Part shown: positions 38,942 through 48,321 of the stretch, one piece after another
How the letters are laid out: the number at the start of each line of letters is the position of its first letter
Numbering within the stretch: position 1 is the first letter of the stretch
Source of the DNA: Nocardia jiangxiensis NBRC 101359
Lineage (GTDB): Bacteria; Actinomycetota; Actinomycetes; Mycobacteriales; Mycobacteriaceae
Direction of reading: 5' to 3'
DNA length: 64,000 nt
NCBI RefSeq assembly: GCF_000308615.1
Contig: NZ_BAGB01000068.1
Span: 248,001-312,000, forward strand
The notes under the pieces: model-generated
The model's database searches: none
What the model saw: only the letters and a program-made list of their open reading frames with translations
Told to the model about the DNA's origin: nothing
Program-made: the position numbers and the translations under genes

Positions 38942-41005
38942 GTGTCCGAATCCGAACCGCGCAAGCCCGCGGCCCGCAAGTCCACCGGCAGCACCCCGGC
39001 GCGGAAAACCACCAAATCCACAGCAGCGAAGAAGACCACCACCGCGAAATCCACCCAGCCCAAAACCGCAGCCGCGAAACGCACACCGCCCGAGAAGTCC
39101 ACGCCGAAGCGCGCTGCGTCCGAAAAGACCACGAACACGACAACACCCGAAACAGGCAGCGACGTCTCGGCCGACAGCACGGCCGAAGACACAGCCGCCA
39201 TCGCGAGCACAACTGCCGCGGCGAACACCCCGCCCGAAAACACCTCGGTGACAACGGATGGTCACAGCGCTGCGTCCAACGAGAAAGCCGCAGAGACGAA
39301 TACGACCTCCGATACCCCCACCGCGAAGGGCACTACCGCCGACGAGGAAGTCGCTCCTCAGAGCAGTGCGGAGCAGAGTGTCAGCGCCGAGAACACCACG
39401 GCCGCAAGCGGATCAGGCGTTGACGTCGCCGCGGACCGACGGGCCGATAGCGGGGATCCAGGTGCGGCGGACGGTGACATCACCGTGCACAATCCGGCTA
39501 CCGGGGAGGTTGTCGGGACGGTTCCGGCGCAGTCGGCCGCTGAGGTTGCGGCGGCGGTTCGGGAGTTGCGGCTGTATCAGCCCGAATGGGAGGCGATGGG
39601 GGCCGACGGGCGCAAGAAGTGGCTGTTGAAGCTGCAGGATTGGTTGATCGACAACACCGATCGGCTGGCCGACGTGGTGCAGTCCGAGACGAGCAAGCCC
39701 CGGGTGGACGCGCTGATCGATCCGAGTTTCGCGGTGGATCTGCTCGGCTACTACGCCCGGCGGGCCGGGAAGTTCCTGGCCGACGAGCATCCCTCGCCGC
39801 ACAGTCCGCTGGGCCGGGTCAAGCGGCTGACCACGGCGTATCGGCCGTATCCGGTGGTCGGGATCATCACGCCCTGGAACTTCCCGCTGGCCATGCCCGC
39901 GCTGGATGTCATTCCGGCGCTGGCCGCGGGGGCCGCGGTGCTGCTCAAACCCTCGGAGGTGACGCCGCTCTCGGCGCTCGAGCTGGCGCGCGGCTGGGCC
40001 GAGATCGGTGCGCCGCCGGTGTTCGCGGTGGTCACCGGAGCCGGGGAAACCGGTGCGGCCGTGGTGGATTCGGTCGATTACGTGCAGTTCACCGGTTCCA
40101 CCGCGACGGGTAAGCGGATCGCCACGGCCTGCGCCGAACGGCTCGTGCCCTACAGCCTGGAACTGGGCGGCAAGGATCCGGCGATCGTGCTCGCCGACGC
40201 CGATATCGACCGTGCCGCATACGGAGTCGCGTTCGGCGGACTGTTCAACTCGGGTCAGGTGTGCATCTCGGTGGAGCGGGTGTACGTCGAGGCCCCGATC
40301 TACGACGAATTCGTCGACAAGCTCACCGCCCACGTGCGCGAGCTGCGGCAGGGCGCGGACGGCCGCGAGCCGGAACACGAACTGGGCGCGATGGCGAACG
40401 AGGCGCAGAAGAACATCGTCGCCCGGCACGTCCAGGACGCGATCAGCAAGGGCGCCAGGGTGTTGACCGGCGGCAAGGCGACCGGGGTGGGCACCTTCTT
40501 CGAACCCACCGTGCTGGTCGACGTCGATCACGAGATGACGTGCATGACCGAGGAGACCTTCGGTCCCACGCTGCCGGTCATGAAGGTCGCCGACGAGGCC
40601 GAAGCCGTTGCGCTGGCGAACGATTCGATCTACGGCCTGTCCGCGTCGGTGTGGACCGGCGACAAGTCGCGCGGGGAACGCGTTGCGCGGCAGCTGAATG
40701 CGGGCGCGGTCAACATCAACGACGTATTCGCCAACCTGTTCAACTTCGCCCTGCCGATGGGCGGCTGGCAGCAGTCCGGCGTCGGCGCGCGCTGGGGCGG
40801 TGCGGAGGGTCTGCGCAAATACTGTCGCAAACAGGCGATCACGACGCCGATCCTGCCGACCCAGCAGAAGGAGCCGTTCTGGTTCCCGTACAGCTCGGGA
40901 AAGCTCGTCTTCGCACTGTCCGCCATGCGCGCGGCGGGCGCGCGCGGCATGCGCCGACTGGGCGTATTCGATGTGATCAACACCGTTGGAGGTAAGGGTA
41001 AATGA
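38942..41005 (+). CDS. Aldehyde dehydrogenase with long Lys/Thr/Ala-rich N-terminal tail
   Basis: 687 residues from GTG 38942, which has GGGAG 8 nt upstream; an in-frame GTG at 38927 is possible. Residues ~1-65 are basic and low complexity (ARKTTKSTAAKKTTTAK), residues ~65-180 are acidic, Thr/Ser/Ala-rich. The ALDH core starts about residue 180: PWNFPLAMPALDVIPALAAG, the catalytic Glu in LELGGKDPAIVL and catalytic Cys in NSGQVCISVERV. The tail resembles histone H1/AlgP-like linkers. The stop overlaps the SDR start (ATGA). NAD(P)-dependent aldehyde oxidation is likely; substrate unknown. Confidence 0.9.
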   Translation: MSESEPRKPAARKSTGSTPARKTTKSTAAKKTTTAKSTQPKTAAAKRTPPEKSTPKRAASEKTTNTTTPETGSDVSADSTAEDTAAIASTTAAANTPPENTSVTTDGHSAASNEKAAETNTTSDTPTAKGTTADEEVAPQSSAEQSVSAENTTAASGSGVDVAADRRADSGDPGAADGDITVHNPATGEVVGTVPAQSAAEVAAAVRELRLYQPEWEAMGADGRKKWLLKLQDWLIDNTDRLADVVQSETSKPRVDALIDPSFAVDLLGYYARRAGKFLADEHPSPHSPLGRVKRLTTAYRPYPVVGIITPWNFPLAMPALDVIPALAAGAAVLLKPSEVTPLSALELARGWAEIGAPPVFAVVTGAGETGAAVVDSVDYVQFTGSTATGKRIATACAERLVPYSLELGGKDPAIVLADADIDRAAYGVAFGGLFNSGQVCISVERVYVEAPIYDEFVDKLTAHVRELRQGADGREPEHELGAMANEAQKNIVARHVQDAISKGARVLTGGKATGVGTFFEPTVLVDVDHEMTCMTEETFGPTLPVMKVADEAEAVALANDSIYGLSASVWTGDKSRGERVARQLNAGAVNINDVFANLFNFALPMGGWQQSGVGARWGGAEGLRKYCRKQAITTPILPTQQKEPFWFPYSSGKLVFALSAMRAAGARGMRRLGVFDVINTVGGKGK

Positions 41006-41841
41006 CCGATGTGAGCATCATCCGCGGCAAGGTCGTGGTGATCACCGGCGGTGCGCGCGGCATCGGCCTGTCCACCGCGAAGGCGCTGCAGAAGCTCGGT
41101 GCGAAGATCGCCATCGGCGATATCGACGAGACGGCGGTCAAAGAGTCCGGCGCCGCATCGGATTTCGAGCATTACGGCCCGCTGGATGTCACCGATCAGC
41201 GGTCCTTCAACGACTTTCTGGACGAGGTCGAACGGCAGCTGGGCCCGATCGACGTACTGATCAACAATGCCGGAATCATGCCCACCGGCAAGCTGATCGA
41301 CGAGCCGGACGCCCTGACCCGCCGGATTCTGGACATCAACGTCTACGGCGTCATCCTGGGGTCAAAACTGGCCCTGGCGCGCATGCTGCCGCGGCACAGC
41401 GGGCACATCATCAACATCGCCTCGCTGGCCGGTGAGACCCACATTCCGGGCCTGGCCACCTACAACGCCAGCAAGCACGCGGTCCTCGGCTTCAGCGACA
41501 CGTTGCGCGAGGAGTATCGCGGCAGCGGGGTGGCGATCTCCTCGGTGCTGCCGACGCTGACCAACACCGATCTGGGTTCGGGCGTCACCGCGCCCAAACT
41601 GCTGCGCGCGGCCGAGCCGGAGGAGATCGCGACGGCCATCGTGCAGATGCTGGCCTCGCGCCGGTCGAAGGTCCGGGTAACCACCGTGGCCGGGGTGATC
41701 TCGCAGATCGTCGGGCTGCTGCCGCAATCGGTCGGCGATGCGATCGGCCGCTCGCTGGGCTCGCAGCGCGCCTTCCTCGACGATGTCGACGCCACGGCGC
41801 GCAAGAAGTACGAGGACCGGGTGCGCGGCACCGAGGAGTAG
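41002..41841 (+). CDS. SDR family oxidoreductase
   Basis: 279 residues. Cofactor motif TGGARGIGLST near residue 16, NNAGIMPTG, and the catalytic IINIASLAGETH (Ser) with YNASKHAVLGF (Tyr/Lys). Translation is coupled to the aldehyde dehydrogenase (ATGA), so the pair probably interconverts an alcohol/aldehyde/acid substrate. C-terminal lysine-rich end follows a hydrophobic helix. Confidence 0.94.
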   Translation: MTDVSIIRGKVVVITGGARGIGLSTAKALQKLGAKIAIGDIDETAVKESGAASDFEHYGPLDVTDQRSFNDFLDEVERQLGPIDVLINNAGIMPTGKLIDEPDALTRRILDINVYGVILGSKLALARMLPRHSGHIINIASLAGETHIPGLATYNASKHAVLGFSDTLREEYRGSGVAISSVLPTLTNTDLGSGVTAPKLLRAAEPEEIATAIVQMLASRRSKVRVTTVAGVISQIVGLLPQSVGDAIGRSLGSQRAFLDDVDATARKKYEDRVRGTEE

Positions 41842-41866
41842 CGGGCTCGCGCGCTAGGGTCGTGCC

Positions 41867-42742
41867 ATGGCAACAGCGGTGTTCGTCGGGCTGTCCACGC
41901 TCGATATCGCCTATTCGGTAGCGCGGTATCCGCAGGAGGATTCCAAGACCCGGGCCCAGGACCAGTTCCTGGGCGCCGGGGGTCCGGCAGCCAATGCGGC
42001 GGTCGCCTACGCGGCGCTGTCCGGACGGACACCGGCGCTGGTCACCGCACTCGGCGAACATCAACTGGCCCAACTGATCCGGCAGGATCTGGACGATTTC
42101 GGCGTCGCCCCGATCGATGCGACACCCGGCGCGCGGCATCGCCCGCCGGTGTCCTCGATCGTGGTGGCGACCGAAACGGGCACGCGCACAGTTGTTTCCG
42201 TTGACGGATCGCAGATCGTCGCCCCCTTCGATCCGGCCCACGTGGGCCCGATCAACGACGCGTCGGTGGTCCTGGTCGACGGCCACTATCCCGAACTGGC
42301 CTTCGGTTTCGCCACCGCCGCCCGCAAACGCGGTATCCCGGTGATCCTCGACGCCGGACGTTGGCGGGACTCCCACGCCGGTCTGCTGCCGCTGGTCGAC
42401 ATCGCCATCTGCTCGAAGGATTTCGCGCCGCCCGGCCACACCGACGGCCTGTTCGACCACCTGCATGCGCAGGGTGTGCGGTACGCCGCGGTGACCCACG
42501 GCGACGAACCCATCACCTATTCGACGCTCGATGAGCGCGGCGCGATCGAGGTGCCATCCGCCGCGGCGGTCGACACGCTCGGCGCCGGAGATATCCTGCA
42601 CGGCGCGTTCTGTCACTATCACGTTGCGGGCCAAGCTTTTCCACAAGCGCTACGCAGCGCCGCCGCCATCGCGACCCTGTCCTGCGCACACCTCGGCACG
42701 CGCGCGTGGATTCGCGCCCTGCCCGATCAAGCGAGCCGATAG
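41867..42742 (+). CDS. PfkB-family carbohydrate/nucleoside kinase
   Basis: 291 residues of ribokinase fold. N-terminal GLSTLDIAYSV, the substrate-loop GAGGPAANAAVAYAALSG, and the catalytic DTLGAGDILHGAF (Asp base). Shorter than ribokinase; substrate not deducible. Its stop overlaps 16 nt with the convergent P-loop kinase gene. Starts ATG 41867, 25 nt after SDR, possibly same transcript. Confidence 0.88.
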   Translation: MATAVFVGLSTLDIAYSVARYPQEDSKTRAQDQFLGAGGPAANAAVAYAALSGRTPALVTALGEHQLAQLIRQDLDDFGVAPIDATPGARHRPPVSSIVVATETGTRTVVSVDGSQIVAPFDPAHVGPINDASVVLVDGHYPELAFGFATAARKRGIPVILDAGRWRDSHAGLLPLVDIAICSKDFAPPGHTDGLFDHLHAQGVRYAAVTHGDEPITYSTLDERGAIEVPSAAAVDTLGAGDILHGAFCHYHVAGQAFPQALRSAAAIATLSCAHLGTRAWIRALPDQASR

Positions 42743-43410
42743 TGCGGCCCGTCGCCGTACAGCACCAGATCCGCGCGATCGCGGGTCGCGGCGACCAGTT
42801 CGGCGTTCAGCAGATCGCTCCGGGCGACCTTGGCCTCGGCGAATCCGGCGCTTTTACCGCCGCGAATATGCCTTTGCAGCAACCGATTCCGTAATGTCTC
42901 GACCGGAACGTCCAGATACCAGACCTCGTCGAGACAGTGCCGCACCGCCGACCAGCGCGCGGCGCCGACATCGCCGAGCAGCAGATAGTTCCCCTCGGTG
43001 ATGACGATCGTCTGCCGGTCGAACACCACCCCACCGGGCACCGGATCGTGCCGTTCCCGGTCGTACAGCGGCCACGGAACCGCTTGTCCCGGAGATGTTT
43101 CCCGCAGTCGGCGCAAACCGGCGAGATATCCGGCGACATCGAAGGTGTCCGGCTCCCCCTTGCGCGCCGTGGCCCCGGCGATCCGCAACTCGGCATTGCT
43201 CAGATGGAATCCGTCCATCGGCGCGACCGCGGCAACCGCGGCTCCGGCCAGCGCGTTCACCGCATCCCGCAGCGCTCCGGCGAACGTGGACTTACCGGCA
43301 CCCGGCGGCCCGGCGATCCCGAGTATGAACCGCCCGTCGACCCGCTGCGCATGTTCCCGCACCCGCCGCGCCAGACCGTCGAGGGACATCTCGACCTCGT
43401 TGCGAGTCAT
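42727..43410 (-). CDS. P-loop kinase, uridine kinase/fructose-kinase-like
   Basis: 227 residues. Walker A FILGIAGPPGAGKST at about residue 32, VAPMDGFHLSNAEL (Asp), and YDRERHDPVPGG, as in the YggC/FrcK-like branch of uridine-kinase relatives. The substrate is likely a nucleoside or sugar but not certain. Three-prime ends overlap with pfkB (42727-42742). Confidence 0.8.
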   Translation of the reverse strand: MTRNEVEMSLDGLARRVREHAQRVDGRFILGIAGPPGAGKSTFAGALRDAVNALAGAAVAAVAPMDGFHLSNAELRIAGATARKGEPDTFDVAGYLAGLRRLRETSPGQAVPWPLYDRERHDPVPGGVVFDRQTIVITEGNYLLLGDVGAARWSAVRHCLDEVWYLDVPVETLRNRLLQRHIRGGKSAGFAEAKVARSDLLNAELVAATRDRADLVLYGDGPHYRLA

Positions 43411-43458
43411 GACGCCGACCCTACCGACCGCAGCGCACCCGCTCGGCCGGGATCCCGC

Positions 43459-45876
43459 TCACCGCCGACCGGACCCCACCGAGCTTCGTTCGGCATGCTG
43501 CGCCACACCCGGATCCACCACCCGCTGCAACGCCTGCAGGTCCGCTTCGAGGGCACGGAACAGCACGTAGGCGAGCAGGAAGGCGATGATCGCGCCGACG
43601 CACAGCACACGCACGGTCGGGATCACCGATTGGATGTCCTGCGAGGACAGGAAGGTCAAGCCGGCGACGGCCAGCAGCGGCACCGAGGCGGCCATGGCCA
43701 GGAAGGCGGTGCAGCGGCGGCCGAGACGGCGCAGGTGCGCGGCATCGTCGGTGGCGATGTCGCCGTGCCGCAGGAACATCGGATAGATGCATCGAATCGT
43801 GTAGAAGTTGACCAGGAAGTACGGGTAGGCCACGGCCATCGCACCGCAGATGAGCAGCGAGGCCAGGAAGTGCACCACTATCGACGCGGTGACCTCACCG
43901 GTCACGACCTGCAGCGTGATCGGGAAGGTGAGCGCGGCCAGGCTCCACAGCGAAAAGCACACCAGCACAGCGCGATCGCCCAGCAGCAGGGCCGCGGATC
44001 TGGCCTCGGCGAGCACCGTCGGATCCACATCGTGTCCCTTGCGCAGTCTGCGCGGCACGCTGAACAACCGCCGCGACAGATACACCACCACCAAGATCCC
44101 GATCGGGAAGAACACTCCGTTGACGATGGTGGTCAACCCGATGAAGTAGTGCTGTGCCGGAATGCTGAGCCGATCGATGATCAACATCCGGTTGTGCTGG
44201 ATATTGAACAGCGAGGCAATCACGTTCGGCATACCGATGGCCAGCACCACCACCGGCACCAGCCAGGCACGCGCGCGCAACCGCCAACTCGACGGCGGCG
44301 GATCGACCAGATCCCGGCCCCGCTTGTCCAGGCAGAGTTCGAACTGCTGGGCCAGTTCCGCGCCGTCGGTCCAGCGCCGCTCGCGATCGGATTCGAGGCA
44401 GGTCAGCAGGACCCGGCGCAGCGCGGCCGGACAGTCCGGTGGAATCCGGTCCATGGCGAGGCGGCCGACTCCGGAGCGGCGGCGTTTCAGCATCGCCGAC
44501 AGGGTGGTGGTATCGCCCGCTTCGCTCGCGCTGGTGTCATCGAACGGCTTTGCGCCGGTGAGCAATTCCCACAACACCACGCCGAGCGAGTAGATGTCCG
44601 AGCGGGTGTCCAGATCCGCGGCGGTGCGCTCGCGCTCGGGATGACATGCCTCGAGCTGTTCGGGCGACATGTACGCCAGCGAGCCGCCGAAGTAGGCGAC
44701 CGGACTGTCCCCGGCGATCGAGCGACTGAAACTGATGTTGAAATCCGCGAGCTTGGGCACCGCTTCCGCGGTCAGCAGCACGTTGGCCGGTTTCACGTCC
44801 CGATGCAGCACCCCCTGCGCGTCGGCGTAGCACAGCGCCTCGGCGAGCCGGCGACCGAGCCAGGCGACGGTCTCCGGCCACGACAGATTCGAAATCTCCG
44901 CGCGCACACTGGAATCCGCGGGCCGGATCTCCCCCTTCTCCTCCATCGCCGCGTCCACCGCGTCCAGCAGCAGCTGTCCGGTGCGCTGTTCGGGCGGGGT
45001 GGCCCGGACCCAGCGCAGCACGCTCAGCAGCGTCCCGCCGGGCAGGAACTGCATGTACAGCAGCCGCAGGCGGCGCGAGGCCGGATCGCCGATACCGGGA
45101 TCCTCCAGCAGACGCTGATCGAACACCCGCACGATGTAGTCGTGGTCGAGCTGGGCGAGGGTCTGCGGTTCGGTGCCGCGATCCGCGGAGATCTTCACCG
45201 CCACCAGGCGTTGCAGGGTGCGCTGCCGGGCCAGGAACACCCGTGCGAACGCGCCGCTGCCCAATCCGGTCAGCAGATCGAAGTCGTCCACCCGCTGGCC
45301 GATCTCGAAACGATCCAGAGCGTCGCCGGAGGGAGCCAGCGGCGCGGCGGTCAGCGCGGCGGTGGTGCGGGTCGCCTCCGCATCCCCGATGCTGGTGACC
45401 GTCAGCTCCGGGCCGGCCCGGCGGGTACTGAGATCCTCGTCGTCGGCGTTGAGCAACTCCCGCAGCTCGACGGCCTGATCGGGATATTCGCGCAGGCATT
45501 CGCGCGGGTCCACCCGATCGCCGCTGTGCCGGCGGATGACGAATTCCTCGTAGACCAGTCCCGCCGGGATGAGGCGCGGCACGAGTTCCGGAAATTCCGC
45601 ACAGTAGTCGCGCAGCCGCTTGGGCACGGACGCCTGCGGTAGCGGTTCGGCGTCCCGGCGTCCCAGCGGATTGCGCAGCCAGCGCTGCCGCAGATCGACG
45701 CGGATCAGCTCGACCAGTGCGCCCAGTCGCAGCGTCTGCGCATCGGGCAGGTAGTCCGCGATCTGCGGCGGGCCCCCGGCGGACTCCCAGGCTTCGGCGA
45801 ATTCGGCCACGGCGGCGAATTCCACCCCGACCGCGACCCGGCCCAACCGGTCGTCGGCATCGGAACTGTTACTCAT
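43459..45876 (-). CDS. Membrane Ser/Thr protein kinase with unusual domains
   Basis: 805 residues. The kinase domain has the glycine loop GLGSGAFARVF (203-213), Lys228 in VAVKIS, HRDVKPANVLL (HRD 358-360), and YMSPEQ; the Mg-binding DFG is DFN (378-380). Residues 1-150 contain repeated QIADYLPDA / LRDYCAEFPEL / ECLREYPDQAVELREL segments similar to leaders seen in planctomycete-type kinases (inference). After the kinase, residues ~535-790 hold about six hydrophobic segments, so the kinase is cytoplasmic and C-terminally anchored. ATG 45876 (GGTAGGTG upstream). Confidence 0.85.
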   Translation of the reverse strand: MSNSSDADDRLGRVAVGVEFAAVAEFAEAWESAGGPPQIADYLPDAQTLRLGALVELIRVDLRQRWLRNPLGRRDAEPLPQASVPKRLRDYCAEFPELVPRLIPAGLVYEEFVIRRHSGDRVDPRECLREYPDQAVELRELLNADDEDLSTRRAGPELTVTSIGDAEATRTTAALTAAPLAPSGDALDRFEIGQRVDDFDLLTGLGSGAFARVFLARQRTLQRLVAVKISADRGTEPQTLAQLDHDYIVRVFDQRLLEDPGIGDPASRRLRLLYMQFLPGGTLLSVLRWVRATPPEQRTGQLLLDAVDAAMEEKGEIRPADSSVRAEISNLSWPETVAWLGRRLAEALCYADAQGVLHRDVKPANVLLTAEAVPKLADFNISFSRSIAGDSPVAYFGGSLAYMSPEQLEACHPERERTAADLDTRSDIYSLGVVLWELLTGAKPFDDTSASEAGDTTTLSAMLKRRRSGVGRLAMDRIPPDCPAALRRVLLTCLESDRERRWTDGAELAQQFELCLDKRGRDLVDPPPSSWRLRARAWLVPVVVLAIGMPNVIASLFNIQHNRMLIIDRLSIPAQHYFIGLTTIVNGVFFPIGILVVVYLSRRLFSVPRRLRKGHDVDPTVLAEARSAALLLGDRAVLVCFSLWSLAALTFPITLQVVTGEVTASIVVHFLASLLICGAMAVAYPYFLVNFYTIRCIYPMFLRHGDIATDDAAHLRRLGRRCTAFLAMAASVPLLAVAGLTFLSSQDIQSVIPTVRVLCVGAIIAFLLAYVLFRALEADLQALQRVVDPGVAQHAERSSVGSGRR

Positions 45877-46016
45877 CTGCACACCTACCACCTGGACCCG
45901 ACGTGAGATTCCGCCACACCCCACATCATCATCCCCCCGCCGCCGCCGAAATGATAATTTGCGCATCAGCACCGAATCAGCCCATATCGACCACGACGCG
46001 ACGGGGGCTCGACAGT

Positions 46017-47435
46017 ATGCACAACGAGGGCTCCGCGGTAGCGGACGCAACTGCGGCCACGTCGGTGTCACCCGCGGCACGGGCGGTACCGGCCGGTCAT
46101 CCGGAAACGGCCATTGACGTCGCGGCGGCGGTTCGCGACGGAACCGCCGATCCCGGACGGGTCGTCGAGGCGGCCCTCGAGCGCATTCGCCGCGCAGACC
46201 CGGTGATCGGCGCTTTCACCGTGGTCCGAACCGAACAGGCCGCCGCGGAGGCCCGCGCGGTGGCCGAGCACGCCGACCTGGAGGCGCTACCGCTGGCGGG
46301 TGTGCCGATCGCGGTGAAGAACAACATCGATGTCACCGGTGAGGTGACCCGGGGCGGTTCGCTGGCGGGCGGCGAACGTCCGGCCACGGCGGATCATCCG
46401 GTGGTGCGGCGGTTGCGCGCGGCGGGCGCGGTGATCGTGGGGCTCACCGAACTGTGCGAATTCGGGCTGTTCGGCACGACCGACACCGCCGAGCGAATCA
46501 CCCACTCCCCCTGGAACATTCGTTACAGCGCGGGCGGATCCTCGGGTGGGGCCGCGGCGGCGGTCGCGGCCGGGCTGATTCCGGTGGCGCACGGGAACGA
46601 CGGCCTGGGCTCGGTCCGCATCCCGGCCGCGGCCTGCGGCGTGCTCGGGGTGAAACCCGGCCGCGGCGTGGTGCCCGCCGAGGTGGGCCTCGACTCCTGG
46701 GGCGGGATGACCGAGAACGGCGTGCTGGCGACCACCGTCGCCGACGCGGCGCTGATGTTGTCGGTGCTGGCCGATCAGCCCGCGCTGGCCGACCTGGAAC
46801 CGCCGGCCGGACTGCGCGTCGCGCTGGCCGTCGGTTCGCCCTCGCGGCTGATCCGGGTCGACGAGCAGTGGGTGCGGGCCGCCTCCGATGCCGCGCTGAC
46901 CGCACGGGCCGCCGGGCACACCGTGCAGGAGGAGCAACTGCCGTATTCCGGTGCGGCGCTCGCGCTCGCGCTGCGCTGGGTCGGCAATGCCGCGCGAGAG
47001 GCGGCGGCGGTAGCCCATCCGGAGCGACTACAGCAGCGCACCCGCACACATGCCGCTGTAGGCCGTGCGGTGTTGCGCGCCGGATTGATCCGTGCCGGGC
47101 AGGTCGATCGCATCGAATCCCGGCTGTTGGACTTCTTCGATCACCACGATGTGGTGATCACCCCGACGCTGGCCTGCCCGCCGCCGCGCGCAGCGGCCTG
47201 GCATCGTCGCGGCTGGTTGATGAATATGCTTGCGAGCGTTCGATTCTCGCCGTTCACGCCGCTGTGGAATCTGGTCGGCTGGCCCGCGTTGAGCATCCCG
47301 ATGGGACTGCATCCGCGCACCGGAACACCGGTTGCCGCGCAACTGGCGGGCCCGCCGGGCAGCGAATCGACCCTGCTGCGCCTGGCCGCCCAACTCGAGT
47401 CCGAACGCCCCTGGCAGCGGACAGCCACTCCCTGA
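46017..47435 (+). CDS. Amidase (amidase signature family)
   Basis: 472 residues. Lys101 of the triad in [16 protein letters not shown], Ser175 in [10 protein letters not shown] and the nucleophilic Ser199 in [13 protein letters not shown]. This family hydrolyses amides such as aryl or aliphatic amides; substrate unknown. ATG 46017 has GGGGG about 8 nt upstream; the frame runs back to 45717 antisense to the kinase. Convergent with LysR after 12 nt. Confidence 0.93.
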   Translation: MHNEGSAVADATAATSVSPAARAVPAGHPETAIDVAAAVRDGTADPGRVVEAALERIRRADPVIGAFTVVRTEQAAAEARAVAEHADLEALPLAGVPIAVKNNIDVTGEVTRGGSLAGGERPATADHPVVRRLRAAGAVIVGLTELCEFGLFGTTDTAERITHSPWNIRYSAGGSSGGAAAAVAAGLIPVAHGNDGLGSVRIPAAACGVLGVKPGRGVVPAEVGLDSWGGMTENGVLATTVADAALMLSVLADQPALADLEPPAGLRVALAVGSPSRLIRVDEQWVRAASDAALTARAAGHTVQEEQLPYSGAALALALRWVGNAAREAAAVAHPERLQQRTRTHAAVGRAVLRAGLIRAGQVDRIESRLLDFFDHHDVVITPTLACPPPRAAAWHRRGWLMNMLASVRFSPFTPLWNLVGWPALSIPMGLHPRTGTPVAAQLAGPPGSESTLLRLAAQLESERPWQRTATP

Positions 47436-47447
47436 CCAGGCCCCTTC

Positions 47448-48308
47448 TCAGAAGCCTCCGGCCAAAACTCGGTTGGCGAAGTCGAGGATGGTGGCGCGGT
47501 CGTCGTCGGCGCGCCAGGCTACGGCCAGCTCGCACGGGGGCAGTCCCGCGACCGGACGCGCGGTCAGGCCCGGCCAGCGGTACATCGGCACATTGCTCTC
47601 GGCCAGCAGACATACACCCAGGCCCAGGCTGACCGCCTCGAGCCGCTCCTCCGCGGTCGCGGCCTCGCCGCCGACCTTCGGCGCACGACCGCCGCGCGCG
47701 TCGTTGCCCAGCCAGAATTCGCGTGCGGCGCCCGCCTCGGGCGGCATCGCGACGAAAGACTCCTCGGCCAGTTCGGCGAATTCGATGGTGTCGCGGTCGG
47801 CCAGCGGATGGTTCTCCGGCAGCAGCACCCAGCGCGTTTCGGTGCGCAGCACTCGCCAGCGGTAGCGGCCGATGTCGGGGACCGGAAGCCACATCAGCGC
47901 CAGATCGGCCTGTCGTCCGGCCAGTCCGCTGGACGGATCGGTCCAGGACGCGGAGTGCAGGGCGAGCCGATGTCCGCTGGCGCTCTCCAGATCGGCGATG
48001 AGCCCGCGCCCGATCGAACTCTCGATGCCGATGCGCAGCACCTCGCCGGCTTCCTGCAGCGCGACGTTGGTGACCTCCCACAGGTCGAGGATCTTGCGCG
48101 CGCCCTCGAGCAGTTCCTTACCCGCGACGGTGAGCGCCACACTGCGCTGATTGCGATCGAACAGCACCACATCGAGCTGACGTTCGAGCTGACGGATCTG
48201 CCGCGACAGGGTGGGTTGAGCGATGTGCAGCCGCTGAGCGGCATTGGTGAAGTGCAGTTCCTCAGCGACGGCGACGAAATACCGCAGGTCGCGCAAATGC
48301 GGGTCCAT
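47448..48308 (-). CDS. LysR-family transcriptional regulator
   Basis: 286 residues. N-terminal winged HTH (RYFVAVAEELHFTNAAQRLHIAQPTLSRQIRQLE) and C-terminal effector-binding domain with two Rossmann-like subdomains (ALMWLPVPDIGR; LLAESNVPMYRW). ATG 48308 lies within a perfect hairpin that also includes AAGG. No divergent partner starts within 700 nt upstream; the convergent amidase could be a target, inference only. Confidence 0.92.
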   Translation of the reverse strand: MDPHLRDLRYFVAVAEELHFTNAAQRLHIAQPTLSRQIRQLERQLDVVLFDRNQRSVALTVAGKELLEGARKILDLWEVTNVALQEAGEVLRIGIESSIGRGLIADLESASGHRLALHSASWTDPSSGLAGRQADLALMWLPVPDIGRYRWRVLRTETRWVLLPENHPLADRDTIEFAELAEESFVAMPPEAGAAREFWLGNDARGGRAPKVGGEAATAEERLEAVSLGLGVCLLAESNVPMYRWPGLTARPVAGLPPCELAVAWRADDDRATILDFANRVLAGGF

Positions 48309-48321
48309 AGCACCTTGCTAT
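48307..48321 (-). promoter_or_regulatory. Hairpin/palindrome over the LysR translation start
   Basis: ATAGCA-AGG-TGCTAT on the minus strand: 6-bp perfect arms around AGG, overlapping the ATG at 48308. It puts the likely Shine-Dalgarno AAGG in a hairpin loop, or may be a protein operator. Confidence 0.45.
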
